This document shows positions 14,301 through 30,041 of a stretch of DNA of 64,000 bases, in pieces. The notes under the pieces are model-generated. The model was not told where the DNA came from. It made no database searches and saw only the letters and a program-made list of their open reading frames with translations. The translations under genes were made by a program, and so were the position numbers. The DNA is taken from the NCBI GenBank assembly GCA_963082975.1, contig OY720349.1, positions 50,263,962 to 50,327,961 of the forward strand, read 5' to 3'. How positions within the stretch are numbered: position 1 is the first letter of the stretch; every line of letters begins with the position of its first letter. The DNA is from Labia minor (lineage: Eukaryota > Arthropoda > Insecta > Dermaptera > Spongiphoridae).

Positions 14301-17300
14301 TAACGGATTTTGATGAAATTTGGTATATTTACTTAATGCATCAGTGGGATGAATTGATCAACTTTTGGTGCAAATCCGGAAACTGGAAGTGGTAGTATTA
14401 GCGATCGTCGATAAGAAGGGAAGGGTTATTTTCGCACCAAATTTCACATAAGGAGATTTTTTTACATATCACCACGAATGTATTGGTTTTATCCTCGGGA
14501 AAAATCATCTTCATTATGTTTTTCTTAATTTAAAATTATATGACGTCACAGCCTCGGGTAACGCCGGCAACGCCGGCTACTTCAGCTATATATTATAAAT
14601 AAAATAAAATTAAAAATATTTATGTTATATCCATATCTGTTTTTTATTACATTAATAGATATATTAAAATTATTTGAAATTGTTTCTGTAGCTGGAAATT
14701 AATTTATTTCAAACCGTCGGTCGGTTCGGACCTGGCCACAGGTCAACTTATTTCAGTAGGTTAAACAAATTCGGAAAAATTAAGCATGACTTCTTTAGAT
14801 ATTGTAATATATAAGTATTTTTAATAGGGGAATGCTATAAAGACACCATAAATAAACATTTAAACAAATATTGTCAACGTCACGTTAGTCCATTTAGACA
14901 ATCTAATTGAAATAGGATCGCTTGGTGACATGGGACATTGTGTCATGTTTTCGACTTTTTCATCTGCTAATAAATTACATAACATTTATTTATTAAAATT
15001 ACGTAACTGACTATCGGTCACATAAGTGGAGTAGCGGGGGTTAGTATGTGGAAGAGTAGCACAAGATCTGTTCGGAAGTGGGTAAAAATTTTACAATATT
15101 AATTTATTTTTTTCTTTCTATTTATAAAACTTAGAAATTAATATTTCAATTGAGTCGGAATATATAATATTGAGAAAATACCAAAAGATTTGGTGTTTAA
15201 GATTTATAAAAAAGGAGTTTTCTGCATCTAATTAAACAATGCAATTTTTTTTTAAATGATGTTTTATATGTTTTCAATGTAAAAATGCAGTTTAAATCTT
15301 ATATTTATTTATAAGTTTATAGTCATAATTAATAACTTAATGTGGATTTTATAATAATCAAGGAACACACAAATAAATACATTTTTAATAATAACACATT
15401 AGGAAAATAAAGAGAAAAAAATACTTCAATAAGGTGAATAGAAAATCTAAAAATTATTTCATTTTGTAACTAATTTCCTTTTTAAAAAATTTTGTTTAAT
15501 AATTTCATTTTTATAAATAAGAGGGAGTGAGGTTGTTTCGTACGGTGAAAATAACTCACCAAGTTTCTGCTGCCCGGGATAGTTGCCAAATTTATGGCCC
15601 TTTCACCCATTAAATTTTCAATAAAATTCCATTTTATCCCAGCCTTAAAATTTTGAGAAACTAGAAAACATATTTAATGATAAGATAAAACAAGTTTTAG
15701 TAGTTAATATTCAGTTAATATCCAATAAGCTGGAGTGTCTCCACTCGACTATCTCGCAATTTGAATTGGATTAAATAACATAAATTATATTTAAATTAAA
15801 TTTAATTAATTATAAATTATAAATTAAAATTAATAAATAATATTTATTAAACCAGTGCATGTTTGGCTCTTTGTTGATGGCACCACGTTATGTGCTGGCG
15901 CGTGATTTGCAGTCGTGAATTCAATCAAGCTGAAATATAGCAGTTTTATAGAATTTTGAATCATGTGAAAAACGATCAAACATGTATCTTTATTTTTACG
16001 GTCACTTTAGTGTAAAAAAAATCAAAACGTGGTAGGTAATGACCCTCTTCCGATTGAGCTACATTTTTTAAAAATTGATTGAAAATTACGAATTTTTAAT
16101 AATGCCCGTATACCGTATACCATCATGATTCTAGTTCAAACCGTTTTTGGGTAATCTTGTCTACATACATAAATACACACACATTCTCTCTCTCACACAG
16201 GCACACACACTTTCTCAACCTTAGTGAAAATGATTCAGGAACCTTCAAAACGTATAAAAACATCAAAATCTCGACATTCGAAAATTTTCGTGTTCGCAAT
16301 ACTATCTCTGGCGAGATAAAAATGATATAATTCCTTTAAGGATATTGCTGATTATTATGAAACAAATTTGGTTAACTGAATAAAATGATAGAACAATTTT
16401 ATTAAATCAAAGCACGAAGTTATAAAATATAATTATATTGTATTTTTTCCCAAAACCTATCTCGATATCAGAGTGCCCCTTCCCCCTCGCTATACTACTG
16501 GAATATTAGAATAGGTTTTGAAGCAAGCCGAAGTATAAAACGATGATCAAATATATTATATATTAAAAAAAAAGAAAAATTTCTGTATTTAAATTAATTA
16601 TTAAAATCAAAGAAATATTGTAAATATTGAAAAGATGATAAGAAAAGATTTAAATCAACATAAATATTTAAATAAATATAATTAATTAAGCTTATTCATT
16701 ATATTTCGATGAAAAATACATTTGTCAATTAAAGCATATTCTTATAAATAATAAGTTGACCTGTGGCCAGGTCCGAACCGACCGACGGTTTGAAGTAAAT
16801 TAATTTCCAGCTACAGAAACAATTTCAAATAATTTTAAGATATCTATTAATGTAAAAAAAACAGATATGGATAGAACATAAATATTTTTAATTTTATTTT
16901 ATTTATAATATATATGTAAGACCAGGCTGTGACGTCATGAATGGCTGGATGACGTCATATAATTTTAAATTAAGAAAAAACTAATAAAGATGATTTTTCT
17001 CGAGGATAAAACCAATACAAAGTGCATGTAAAAATCTCCACATGTGAAAATTGGTGTGAAAACAATACCTCCCTTACTATCGTCGGTCGGTAAAAATGAA
17101 TCACAAAATGTGTTGGTAACCGCATCACTCAATAACGCCTGGACCAATTTTGACAATTCTTTTTTTAAAGTGTTCGATGAAGTCCAAGGATGGTTTTTAC
17201 GGCGAGAAAAAATCGAATAATTGCCGGGAAAACCCTAAAAACAGCCCTTTTTCCCATACATATTTTTCAATATTATGCAGTATGTACATAATTACTATTT

Positions 17301-20300
17301 TTCAATTTTATGTAATATGTAATTACTAATTGATAAAAATAATACCTGATAATAATGACCTGGGATGAATCAGAATATTGCATTGTCATCGGAGTTACAA
17401 TATGTATGCGAAATTTATTAAATATTACTATTTACATACAGACTTTCAACCAAATACTATGTATCACTCGGAGCTACTAGTATGGAATAAAATTTTAAAT
17501 ATTGTTTTATTAATAAAATTGAAGCAGATTTAAAGCAAATGACTTTTAATTAAAATATAAAATAGGATAATACATTAACATTAAAATAGGGTTATAAATT
17601 GTTTTTATAGAAAAAGAAAGATAGTTCTTTTTGAAACATAAGTGATAAATAGATTAGATATATAATTTCTAATTGTTAGCAATAGTATTCGTTAAAAGTT
17701 ATTTTATATAGGTAATGGCTTTTTAGTATATATTATTTATATGCATAAATGATATTTTATGTTTATACTTTGTTCAGTATTATCCCCCACTGAGATTAAA
17801 TATTATTATTAGAAGAAAATAAATAGAAAAATAAAATTGTTGAATAAATGTAAAAATCAGATGTTATTATTAATAAAATTTCAAAAATATTAAAAAAGTA
17901 TATAACAAAATAATAGAAATAAAATTTTTATATTTTACCTTTTCTACCCATTGGTAGAGTTCTGAAATAGTTTTCTACTTTAATTTTTATGGATTTATTT
18001 TTGTTATACTTTTGTTTTTATGATTCGATTAGAAATTTATTTGTACTAAATAAATAATATAAAAGTAAAATTGATGTGAAATATATATTAATATTTGTCT
18101 TTAGTTTTTAAATTCGCCTAAAGTGGTTAATAATACTGAACAAGCGGTTGAATTGTTTTTTTTTATTATAGAAATGTTTGTTTAAAAATTGAGGCGAAGA
18201 GAGGTGCTTAGCCGTCAAAGTTGAAGCAACATTGACTGTCTCACGAGCTGTTCTACAAGCAAGAGAGAAAAAGGCTTATTTAGCAAAAGAGAAAAAAAAT
18301 CTACAATTGAGTTGACAGATGGTTGGGTCGATTTGTACAATGGGTAATGGGTGTGGGTCCTAGGTGGGGGTGTAGTGTCTGTCGGAATGAGACTCACCGG
18401 TGTGACGTACACGAGTGGCACCGAGGACGGCTCTTCCATGGCACTGGCGGTAACTAAGGCTTCAAGCGGTGGCGGCGGGGGGTCGTCGTCCACCATATTT
18501 TGGAAATCAAATAAAAGAGGCTGCTGCTGGGGGGGCAAAGCTGCGGCAGCGGCAGCGGCTGGGGGCGCGGATGGAGGCGGTATAATCGACGAGGGCGGCA
18601 AACCCGCCGTTCTTCGCGAAATATAGGATGACGAGGAGTCCGCCTGAGCACGATAGATACGACTATTGGTGGCACTGCCACCCCCACTGGCGCCCCCGCC
18701 GCTCCCGCTACTTCCGCCGCCGGCACCCCCACCTCTGCCTCCGCTGGCGGACTCGCCTTCAGTACTATTGCCATCCACCTGGGAGAGATTATGGCCTGGA
18801 ACAAGGGAATGTCGGATGATGGTCATCGCTAAGATTAATCGACACAAGCGAGTCACGGGTCCTGAGCCACCCCCACATCCTTCAGCATTTCAAATTATCA
18901 ACCATCAACAAACTCTAGAACAGTCCATCTGATGATGAAATAAATCATCAGCGGTTCCCAAAAGAATTAAATCCCTTTTCAAAATAAAAATTAATAAATT
19001 AAATAAATTAAAAAAAAAATATTTAATCTAAATGTGATAATAATATATGTTTATTATAAAAAATTAACATAATAAATCCACCTAAGAACAAACAAATTTC
19101 TCAAGTTAAAATGAGTTTAATTTTATGGCATATATAATTTTGGTTATAATGTAAGAGTTTTCATAATTAATGGTAACTTTTAATTAGCGAGTAAATGAAA
19201 ATAATACATTTTTGATATTAAGGATGTCATCATATCATTTGAGCATTTAAATAAATATGGCAAAGAGCTTTAAGAGTAGAATATATGAAAAGAACATAAA
19301 ATTGTAAACAACTTGAGAACCGCTGACTTATTTAATAATTCAAAAACTTGACAAACAAAAATAACCCAACTTAAAAATTAAATCTAAGAAAACAAAAAAT
19401 AAAAAAAAGAGAACTAAAAATAATAGGAACTTCATCTTTAAACCATTTTAATAGATTTCTTTTTTTTTATTTTTTTTTTTATATCTTGACTTTAGCCTTT
19501 CCAGTAAAAGTTATGAATTAATAAACACGTACGAATCGTTATTTGTAAAAATAGAATGGTCGTTTAAATATTAAATAAAACAAAATAAATTCATGTTTCA
19601 TTTATGAATTGATTTTTATAATTAAGTTAAAAAAATTATTTAATGGGTTCATTTATTAATTATTTATATATTACTAAAATTGTTTCATTTTTAAACTCAA
19701 TCTATTATTATTCTATTATTAAAGGCTAAATCCAATTGTAAATGGATGAAGTACCATTTTTAAATTTAGTAAAGAAGAAAGAAATATGCTTAGTAATGGA
19801 TTATGGGGGAGGCTTTGAATTGCTACTTGGCCTAGAAATTAGCCTAAATGTGGTAGCTTAAGCCCCACCTTAATCGGAGGGCTAATTAAGTGCTCAGAGC
19901 GTCAAGATGCGGGGTGACTCATGCAGATCAGGAGCTCTATCTCAAACAACGTATCCACTTTATGGAAAACGAATCTGACTATTGTAAGAGTTCAATATGA
20001 TTTTTTATCTTAGGATGAACCAGATATCATACTCTCTAAATGACATTCTCTCTCTGACAAACATCTAATGGTTCATAGGGATTCCGGGGAAAACAACATT
20101 GATATATATTCCAGGGGTGCAGCTGCCGGATTAAATTGTTATTTTATCTTTTATTTCAAATACATCAACATCAGAAAGGAGAATTTATATTACATATTTT
20201 TTTTGAAATATTTATGATTCAATTAAGACTTCCTTTCCAATATTTTTGTAATGATTCTCAATGATTAACTGGAAAAAATCTCTAATTTTAATATGAATTT

Positions 20301-23300
20301 TCTGAGAAAAGGTCCAAACAATAAAATATAGAAATTTTAGGTTTAATTCATATATTTTAGAAAAAATTTTATTTTTAATCTGCAATTATTTGTAAAATAT
20401 ACATTATATTAATTTATTAACTTTTCTGAAATAAATAGGCAGATATAAAGATGTTCAGGTTGCATAACTTGGAGGGGTTTCGATTTTTTTAAAAAGTTTA
20501 ATAATTTTCTGGAAACTAAATTGTATAACCAGCGCCCGTAAGTAGAATATTTGAACCAAGTGCGCAACTAGAAATTTAAATATTTCGAAAGAGATCTGAA
20601 TACTGAATACTCTACTACTGCTACTAATACTGTGTGTCCCAAATGGTATTTCAGATTCTTCTTATTAATAATATCACCAAATGTAAAAATACATTCTTTC
20701 AAGATGAAATATGAACGTGAGCAAGTAGAAGTTATTAAAATTAATAAAATATTTAATTAAAAGTTCACATATCATTTAAACTGAAATCTATGATTTCCTT
20801 CTTCAAAAATTTAATTTTAAAATATTTTGAATATCAAATTATTTTTAATAATTAGAACCATATATGAGCATAATAATTTAATTATTTTTTGGATTTGGGT
20901 ATTGTTCTAACTTTTTTTTATTTACTTTCTGAGTTGATAGTTTATGCACTTCAGTTAATGTAAAAATAATGAGTAAAATAATAATTAGATGAGACATTGG
21001 AAGTAAAAGCCAACGGGATGATGGTGAAGTTAATATATCTAACTTTATTTTAAATTGCAACTTTTTTTTTTGTAAATTTTTAAGGAAAATAATGTTAAAT
21101 AAAAAATAATAAGAGGTATTAAAATAAAAGTTTCTTCTAATAGGATTAGAGATCTCTGTAGAAATTAAGAAGAGTTTTTTTTACAATTCTTAATAAAAAA
21201 ATAGTAAAACAAATTTTTATAATTTTATAACATATTATATTTAAAAATGAAATATAACAAAGAAAACAAAAAAAAAACAAAAAAACAAACGTGATTTAGA
21301 GTAAATAAATTTTCTCCTGTCTAAATTTCTAAATCATTCCTTACATTTATATTATATTATTCACATCATTTATATCATGATTATTTGAATAATTCTAAAT
21401 TTTAATAATTTGGAATAAATTTATTTAAAAAAAATTCTATTTCTATCTGAGATAATAGAGCTTATGTTTTATACATAGAGAAACCAAGATTGCGTTTTCT
21501 TTTATTCATCACAATTGTGATCCTTCGTCCGGCTTTTTACACCCCTGAAAATTATAATCTCTATCATATTTAAATAACAAAAAATATCAATACAAAGTGA
21601 AACTAAAATGATGAAAATATTTGATAATTTGATAAGTACACATAATAATAAAAAATGGAAAAACTTGAGTGCTCTTTTTTTTTAAAAAAAAAAACAAGGA
21701 AAAAATCATTCTTTTTGTTTCAAGCAAGAATTTTAATTAAATTCAAACTGATAAAATAAAAAAAATAAATTTCAAATTAAATTAAAACAACATAAATATA
21801 TTATTCAGTATATCCCTTCTATTATTTTTTACTTCTTTATTCTGGCGGGAATAATTATTATTTAATTTATAAATACATCTAAATTTATACAACAAATATT
21901 AGTATTTATTACTATTTACTAAAAAAATACAAAATTGGGTTGTGTAGACATACATGTTAAAAAAATTTGTTAAATATTTCATTGATATTATTGTTAATAT
22001 TATTGTATTATTTCTACATGCTTTTAATTTTTTTTTTTTTTTTGTATTTAAACAATATTATATATTTAATGGAAAGATATATTGATATACTTCAAACAGT
22101 CCGAATGACGATTTAGTTTATCCTAAAGGAATGAATGATGGACAAACAATCCACTGGAAAGCTGCCAGGCGTCCAGAAGTCTGCCTCTTTCAGGAAGACA
22201 TGCAACCCAAAGCAGCCTGCCAACAAGCATCTCTCCCACACACTACATGGAACGGATCATCATCATTCATAAATTATTAACAAAATCGTCAAAATAAAGA
22301 AAGAGAAAAACGACCCCTATAGCATTCACGCAGAGAAAATATACTAAAATAAATACATATATGAAAGCAAGCCTGAAAAAAGCAAAACAAAAAAAACAAA
22401 AAAAAAAAATAATCGAAAAAAAACTATATAAGTACAAAGTATCGAATCGAATATAGCACAGCAATGCAAGGAAGAAGGATTATGAAATTTTATATTTTTG
22501 TGTATATAGATTTCTTTTATTTTTATCGTTATTTATTTATTATTAAAATTAATCAAGTTTCAAAGGTTAATTTTATTTTTTATTTTTAAATTATGTCTTG
22601 AATAGTAGAAAGAAGATAGAAGAGGAATAAGTAGAGAAAGAGTTGAATTTTTATTTAGTACATTTTTGCCGATTGCTGGGGTGAGGTTCAAAGTCTTTGA
22701 TAGGACTTTGCCATTGGCCGGGGCGAATCCGAGGGACCAGCGGTGCCGCCAATCAGTACGCTTTTTTCACCTGTTGGGAAGAGAACAAGAGCATATAGAG
22801 ATAGAGAGAGAAAGAGAAAACAAAAGAAAAAGAGATAGAGATAGAAATAGATAGAATGAGAGAAAGAGAGAAAGAGAAAGTGAAAAATTGTGGGAGAAGA
22901 AACAACAGTCCAAAAAGAATCGTTTGAAGAGGATGATGATGATGATGATGATGCTAGGGCTGTGCCATATTCGATATCGAAGAAAAGAAATAAAAAGAGA
23001 AGCAAATGAAAATAACACTGATTAAGGGAATGAAACGAGACACACACACAGCTTCCCATAGTTTAATCTTCCATCTAACTATATAAGCAAATTTCAATAT
23101 TTATTTTTATTTAGAAATTACTAATTATTAATTAAATACTCAACAAAAATATATAATTACTTTAAATTAAAAGGAATATGTAAATATTATAAATTAAGAT
23201 TTTGAATATCAGTTGCAAATTCTCCACCACGTAATACCAATAGTTAATTATTTAGTTTTCCTTAAAAACATTTATTTACAAGAGGTGGGAATACCATTGT

Positions 23301-26300
23301 TTTCAATATTTAAATCTATTATATACATGAAAAATATTAATCAATCTATACTATGACAATCAGAATACAAGATAGATAGGATCACTCAAAGAAAGAAATT
23401 CCCATCGGTAATACTAATAAATTTTTGGAGAATTTGATACATTTGATACATTTGATACATTTCTAATCATTATTATAAAAACTATCATATAAGATCTGAA
23501 AAATGTGGAATTTAATGTAAATTTAAAGAAATTTAATTAAATCGTCAATTAATTCTGGTAGAGTACGAACGTTCTTCTAAAAAAAGGTCCAATATTTATG
23601 GACACGTACAAACTCAGTTGTCAGGTAAATTGAATTAAAAATATATTTTTTGGTTCAATTTGGAAATTTTTAAAATATTGGTGGATTAGAAGCTCTTGAT
23701 TCAATTAACAATCCCTAAAGAATACATGATCATTAGTAACAATTATCCTCTTGATGGAAAATTTGAAGTTATCGAAAATTCTTTAGGATTTCTCGGGCTA
23801 ATTTTTAAAATAGATTTTCTTTTAGGATAATTCAACTGATGAGTATTATAACTTTTAGCAAGAAATAATATTAAAATTAATTAAATTAATTAAAAGAAGA
23901 ATAGAAAACTATCTAAATTTACATAATTTGAGTAATTTCTTTTAGTTTTGTTTTGTTTTTAAATAAAATTAAAAAATTTATTTAAAATATCTTTTTATGT
24001 TTAAATTAATGTTATACACAAATGCGTTTTAAATCTTCTAATCACATTTGCAATAATAAAAAACTATTTGTAAATATGAATTATATATAACTTTAAATAA
24101 TAAACAATTACATTATAGTTATAATAATTGTTTGTAAGAAACGTAAGCAGATATATTTACAAGTTATTTTAAAATCATATTTATTATATATTTTGACATC
24201 CCTAATTCATTTTAATTTTATATTAATATAAATTATTTATAAAAATACAGTAACTAATACTAGTATAAGAATTAAATAATAAATAATTCGGATTTAATGT
24301 GTATATAAAAATATTTGCCTACAGTCTATACGAAAGCTTGTGTGATACTCGGAAGGTGCTAAATAAGAATAAAAAGAAATCGAAAATGAAAAAGACTTAA
24401 GACAATATATGCACTGAGCGATTCACAATTAATTCCTAAAAAAAGCAGAGGAATAAATGAAAGAGAGAGTGAGAGAGAGAGAGAGAGATATTGAAAAAGG
24501 TAAATTATAACTGGAATTGATAAATATACTTTTTTGAGCATCAATTCTAGTAACACCAAATCATATAAATGTATTTATATATATTAACTATGGAAGTTGA
24601 TTCGAATATCAAGATACTGCACAGCCCTACAGTACACGACAAACACATTGAAAGGATCGGGACATGCTATTTACTATAGTGTTATGGAAATAATAATTGG
24701 AATAGAGAATTGGCCAAAGTATTGAATTGACAGATAAAGATAAAGTGAAAGAAACACAGAGAGAAAGAAAGAAAATAGTAGTATAGAAAGATAGATAGAG
24801 AGAGAGAAAGGGAGAAAGAGCGAAGGAGTGTTTGAAGTGATACACAGGATTTGAGCTCATTAATGACAAAAAAAAAATATTTTTCTATCTTTATCCATTT
24901 TTTTTATAATAACATATTACATATTTTTAGAAATTCATTAGCAAACTAAATAAAAATCCAAACAAACGTATGGATATGAATAGAAAAAAAAATCTAACAA
25001 AAATATTGAAAAACATACAAACAAAATAAATTATATTTTTCAATTTAAGAAATCTAAATATATAGCCAGTTTAATTGGCTGATTAATTTATGCTGCTTAT
25101 TTAATGCAAAGCGTTTCAATTCTTAATGTTTCTAATCTAATAAAATCTCATCTAGATAAAATCAGTACAGGCAGTAAAAAATATATATTTTGATTATATA
25201 TAAATCATAAATCCATAATTTATATATATTTTTTTAGAAATTCTTGAACTATTAATTTTAGATTTTAGAAATTTTGATTTATACATAATAAATAAAATAA
25301 AAAATAATTTGCATATATAATATTACATAATATATATATTGAATTATATTAAAATAAAATATTCTCTTAATATAATTATTGAATTTTTCTTAAGTTAAAA
25401 AAAAAGAAAGTAAACTACTTTAATTTATATTAATAAACTATTCCTTATTTATACTAAAAATATATTATGTATTAATAATACAATTCAAATATTCGAATAT
25501 GTGATTTTTAAACATTTAATATATATATAAAAAATTAATTACTCTTATTGTTAGTAACTTTATGTTATCTTATTAAGTTATGTTTAAAGATCAATTGAAA
25601 TTAGTTTTAATTTATAACATAACGAAAAAATTGATTTTAATTTTTTTTTTTTATATTATTAAATATATGATTATATATATTTATTATAAAGTTTAAGGAA
25701 AAAAATGAATAAAGATTTTTAATTTTAAAAATAAAAACAATCCAATTTTTTAAAGCTAACAGTAAATAATTAAAGCAAGAATGGTTTTAAAGAGTTTTTG
25801 TGGTGTATATAAAAATAAAGGTTACGAGCAAGGCTGGAGAGAGAACGATTGATCGACGGGGAGAGCATGCAAATAAAGTGCCTGGTGATAAGCAAACACG
25901 ATTAGAGGAGAAAGGAAAACAACGAGAGACCAACATCGAGACATTCGCAGCCAATGGCCTGATGCCATATGCCCCTTTTATCCTTCCTGACCACAAAAAT
26001 GTTTGTATTTATAGATGTATATATATTTATTTACATGAACTATATCAACTATATTGGTAGTGTTTTGTTGTTTGAAACCTACAGAGCAGGTGGCATCTTG
26101 CAAAGGAGGCAGATTAGAAAAATAGAAGGACCCACCTTCTGGGCGTTAAAAATGATTTATATAATTCAGAATTCTTCAAATGCATTGTTCGTCAAAGATA
26201 AAATAATAAGAAAAAAAGAAATGAAAAAAAATCTTTAACATTTTATAAAAATACAAATACAATATATTATATTTTCATGTAAGAATCTACAAGGATTGTT

Positions 26301-29300
26301 TTTCTTCGCGAATTTCATAAACAAGAAAAACAATCGAAAAGAATTCTAAAACCTAACTAAACTGATTCCTAAGTCACTAACTACTAAGTAAAAAAAGAAC
26401 TTGTTTATAGAGGTCACTAAGTGCAAACAACAAAAATGGAAATAAATTCGATGACTCCCTGGTCTCGAAGCCCGGACCCCGGCGGCGCCCTCTTGATTTC
26501 AGCTGTCGACTCCCTGGTTGATTAATAATCGACCCTCGCCTTTTCTTGCCACTCGCCTATCCACTTTAACGCCCATTTTATGATAAATTTAGCTTAGCCC
26601 AAATCTTCATGAAAACAATAAAAGATATTAAAGATATTTCTGATTTTTTTAGGGAAGGGTGATTGATTTTTAAGTCGGGGAGAGATGGATCGTATTAAAT
26701 TATCACTGACCTGTGTCAACGATGACGTCGATGAGGTCCATGCTTTTGGCGAAGGCGTCTCGCAAGTTGATATGATGGAAGCTGACGATGCTGCCCTCCC
26801 GTTTCGCCCTTTCCAAGGCCTCCCGTCGCTTCAGAGCCTTTTCGCGTCTCATTTGATTTTTGTAGAACTCGGCGAAGTTGTTCACGATAATTGGAATGGG
26901 CAGCGCGATTACCAGCACGCCACAAATGCAACAGACACTGCCTATCACTTTTCCCAGCGGGGTGGTGGGGTAGATATCCCCGTAGCCCACAGTTGTCATC
27001 GTAATCCCCGCCCACCAGAATGTCTCTGGGATACTGATGAACTTGGTGTTTGGTTCCTCCTTTTCCGCAAAATAGGCCAAACTCGAAAAAATAAGTACGC
27101 CCATAGCGAGGAAGAGCATAAGTAAACCGAGCTCTTTATAAGAATTACGTAAAGTGAAGCCTAAACTTTGTAGACCAGTAGAATGTCGGGCTAATTTGAG
27201 AATTCGCAAGATTCGCATAATACGAAAGATTTGTACGACGCGACGAACATCTTGAAACTGATCAGTAGCATTCTTGTTGGTTTCGAGCAGGAAGAGCGAA
27301 ACAAAGTACGGCATAATCGCCAATAAATCAATCACATTGAGACCGCCTTTGAAAAACTTCCATTTATTGGGTGAAGCGGAAAAGCGGAGGACGTATTCGA
27401 GGGTGAACCATGTTATGCAGACAGCCTCAACCATTGCCAATTTTGGATTGTCCTGGATTGTACCTTCATCGTTGACCTGGAGGCTCGGAATGGTATTCAG
27501 GGTGAGTGCTATCGTGGAAAGAACGATAAACAGGATGGAGATGACCGCAATGACCTGGAAACCAAGCAAGGGGCAAACCCGATTTCATCAACGATCTAAT
27601 TTCTCATGAAATGGAACCAATTTCGTGAAATGGTTAATTCTTTCGGCTCAAATACGTCTAGAAAGAAGTTTCACAAATAGCAACACCATCGAGAAGAACC
27701 AATCATCAATTGTTCTTTTAATTTTTTCTTATATTTTTATTTTTTTTTTTTAATATGAATCATTTTTTTGTTCTGTTTCACAATCTTCACAAAGTTTTTG
27801 TAATTTTTATAAAATTAAAATAAAAAACAAAACAAAATTAAAATTTCTAATTTTGTTTTTTATTCGTTTAAAATTTAATAAATAAAATATATTTTAAAAT
27901 ATATAATATTGCTTTGTGGATTACTTACACTTAGGAAGATATTTCAAAAGATTGTAAAAGAAATGGTATCATTAGTAAAAAATATAAGGATGCATATCAT
28001 AAAAAAAAGGTAAATTAAAAAAGCCTAAAAATTGAAATATAATCTTAAATTGAAATTAAAATATAAAATAAAAATTAATTAATTTTTTTTAGATGCAATT
28101 AGAAAATAAATTGAATTTTCTAAATATAACACAATATTTCAGAATTTCACAAGAAAGATCACATTATCAAACCTTTGTTGAAGTTTAATGTAATTAACAA
28201 TTATCCTAAATTCATAAAAAAAATATTGTTTTTACATTGCAAAACATCACAATAATAATATATTTATGAGATTGATTTAAGTTTAGGAAAATAACCAGTT
28301 TTTATATAATTTCAAAATAAATGAAAATAATAAATTTTCAGATAATTAGGTTTTTCATAAATTACAATATTTGATTAATAAATATGATACAATATTGATA
28401 TTTTGAAGGAAAAAAAAAATTTTTATAGAAAAGATTATTTTTATTATTGATATATGAGTTTTTTATTAAAATATTCAAAAAATATTTTCTTGTTTAATCT
28501 GATTATCTTTTTAATGAAAAAATTGAGAAATATTTTCCTAACTATCATTTGCAAACTATAAATCGACGTTCATATTTGACCAGGATTTGACAACCTTGTA
28601 TTTTGTGTTAATTACTTTAACAAAATCCTATAACAATATTAGTCATTGTCAATATGATTACATATATTATTTATATAATTTTTGATTCAAGATACAAAAA
28701 TTATACTTAATAATTTATTTAACCAATCTCATAAATAATATAATATATTAACAAAATGAGAATAAATTGTGTAATATTTAAAAAGTACAAGTAAATTCAT
28801 CATGCATGAAACCAATAAAAAAGTCTTAGGAAAATACGTTCTTCTCATATATGGTGGCACTTAGGATCTAGCCCATTTTGCCATCAATTTAATTTAATTT
28901 ATATAAAATTTTATATATAATGCTCATATAATAAAATTTATTTTAAATATTTGATTGATCTTAATAAAATACTTTAAAAAAATAAAATATATAATATTAG
29001 TTCATTAATTTAGAGGGATAATTCAATGCTAAAATAAAAAACATCCCCCGTTTAACAAATATTTTTAGTTTAATTAAAACAAAATAATCGAGTTAATTAG
29101 CTAAAACAAATCCAATTTAAATAATTTGTTTTTATGAATAAAATGTTTTTTCATATATTGAAATTAAAATAGAATTTACGTATAATAAATTATAAATAAA
29201 TTTTTATATAATATAAGTCTCGAACTTTCTTCTAACTAAATTAATTTTTTAATTTATAAATAAACTTCAAATTCTAACATTATTTTAAACAACACAATAA

Positions 29301-30010
29301 AAAGATTTATCAAAGCTTATTAAATATGTTATTATAATATAGTCATTTTGGTTATAATAAATCATGAAAAAGAATAAATTATTAATATTTAATAAATATT
29401 ATTATTTATAAATATTGGTTATTTGTTTCACATTATGGAAATATATTAAATATAATTATAAAAAAATAAATAAACAAAAAATAATAATTTTATAAAAATT
29501 AAAAAAACTTTGTAAAAATTGATACCCATTCTATCAACGACCACCAAATTTTAAAGAAAGAAAATTTTTTTTTTAATTATAAATCGTACGTCCCTAATTG
29601 GACAGAAGAAGACACGAATCGGTATCGGGAAAGAGGAATATATTTTTTTATATATAAATGACTTACTGAATGAGCAGGGGAAAAAATAAAATCATATATA
29701 TATTCTCCCTCAAAACCAATAATTTTTTATATTAATAATAAATTTTTATTTTAACGGTTTATGTTGAAGAATATATATAGAATAGAATTTTCTCTAAATG
29801 GGTCTCACAAAGGTCCTGCCCCACGGCCCTGGATTTTTAAGTGATAGGGAGATTTTTCTCTCTGATTTTATATTATGAATATAAATGTATATTTACTTAA
29901 ATATACATTCACAGTGATTTAAAAAAAATTGATCTAGTGCAATACTAGTTCAATTTACTTTAAATTATCTAAATGATTTAAAAAAATAAATAAATAAATA
30001 AAAATAGTTT

Positions 30011-30041
<31 letters not shown>

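Noticed and set aside
18351..18932. Several overlapping ORFs opposite or beside the Gly/Pro-rich exon
   Set aside because: GC-rich repeats leave all frames open; only the spliced minus-strand frame matches Shab.
22688..23059. A 123-aa protein on the minus strand
   Set aside because: Its first two thirds are translations of GA/CT and TCA repeats; only the last 26 codons look like a spliced exon.
25787..25960. Another alternative terminal exon
   Set aside because: The acceptor at about 25880 is good, but the encoded tail is hydrophobic and AT-biased with no polyadenylation signal nearby; probably chance.
26440..26600. A further alternative exon just downstream of the S6 exon
   Set aside because: An acceptor-like CAACCAG|GG in phase 1 opens a 48-codon tail, but the pyrimidine tract is poor and the peptide is unlike any Shab tail that I know.
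26703..27609. Plus-strand and alternate-frame ORFs over the S1-S6 exon (26685-27125, 27274-27609, 26716-27015)
   Set aside because: They are shadows of the conserved channel exon.
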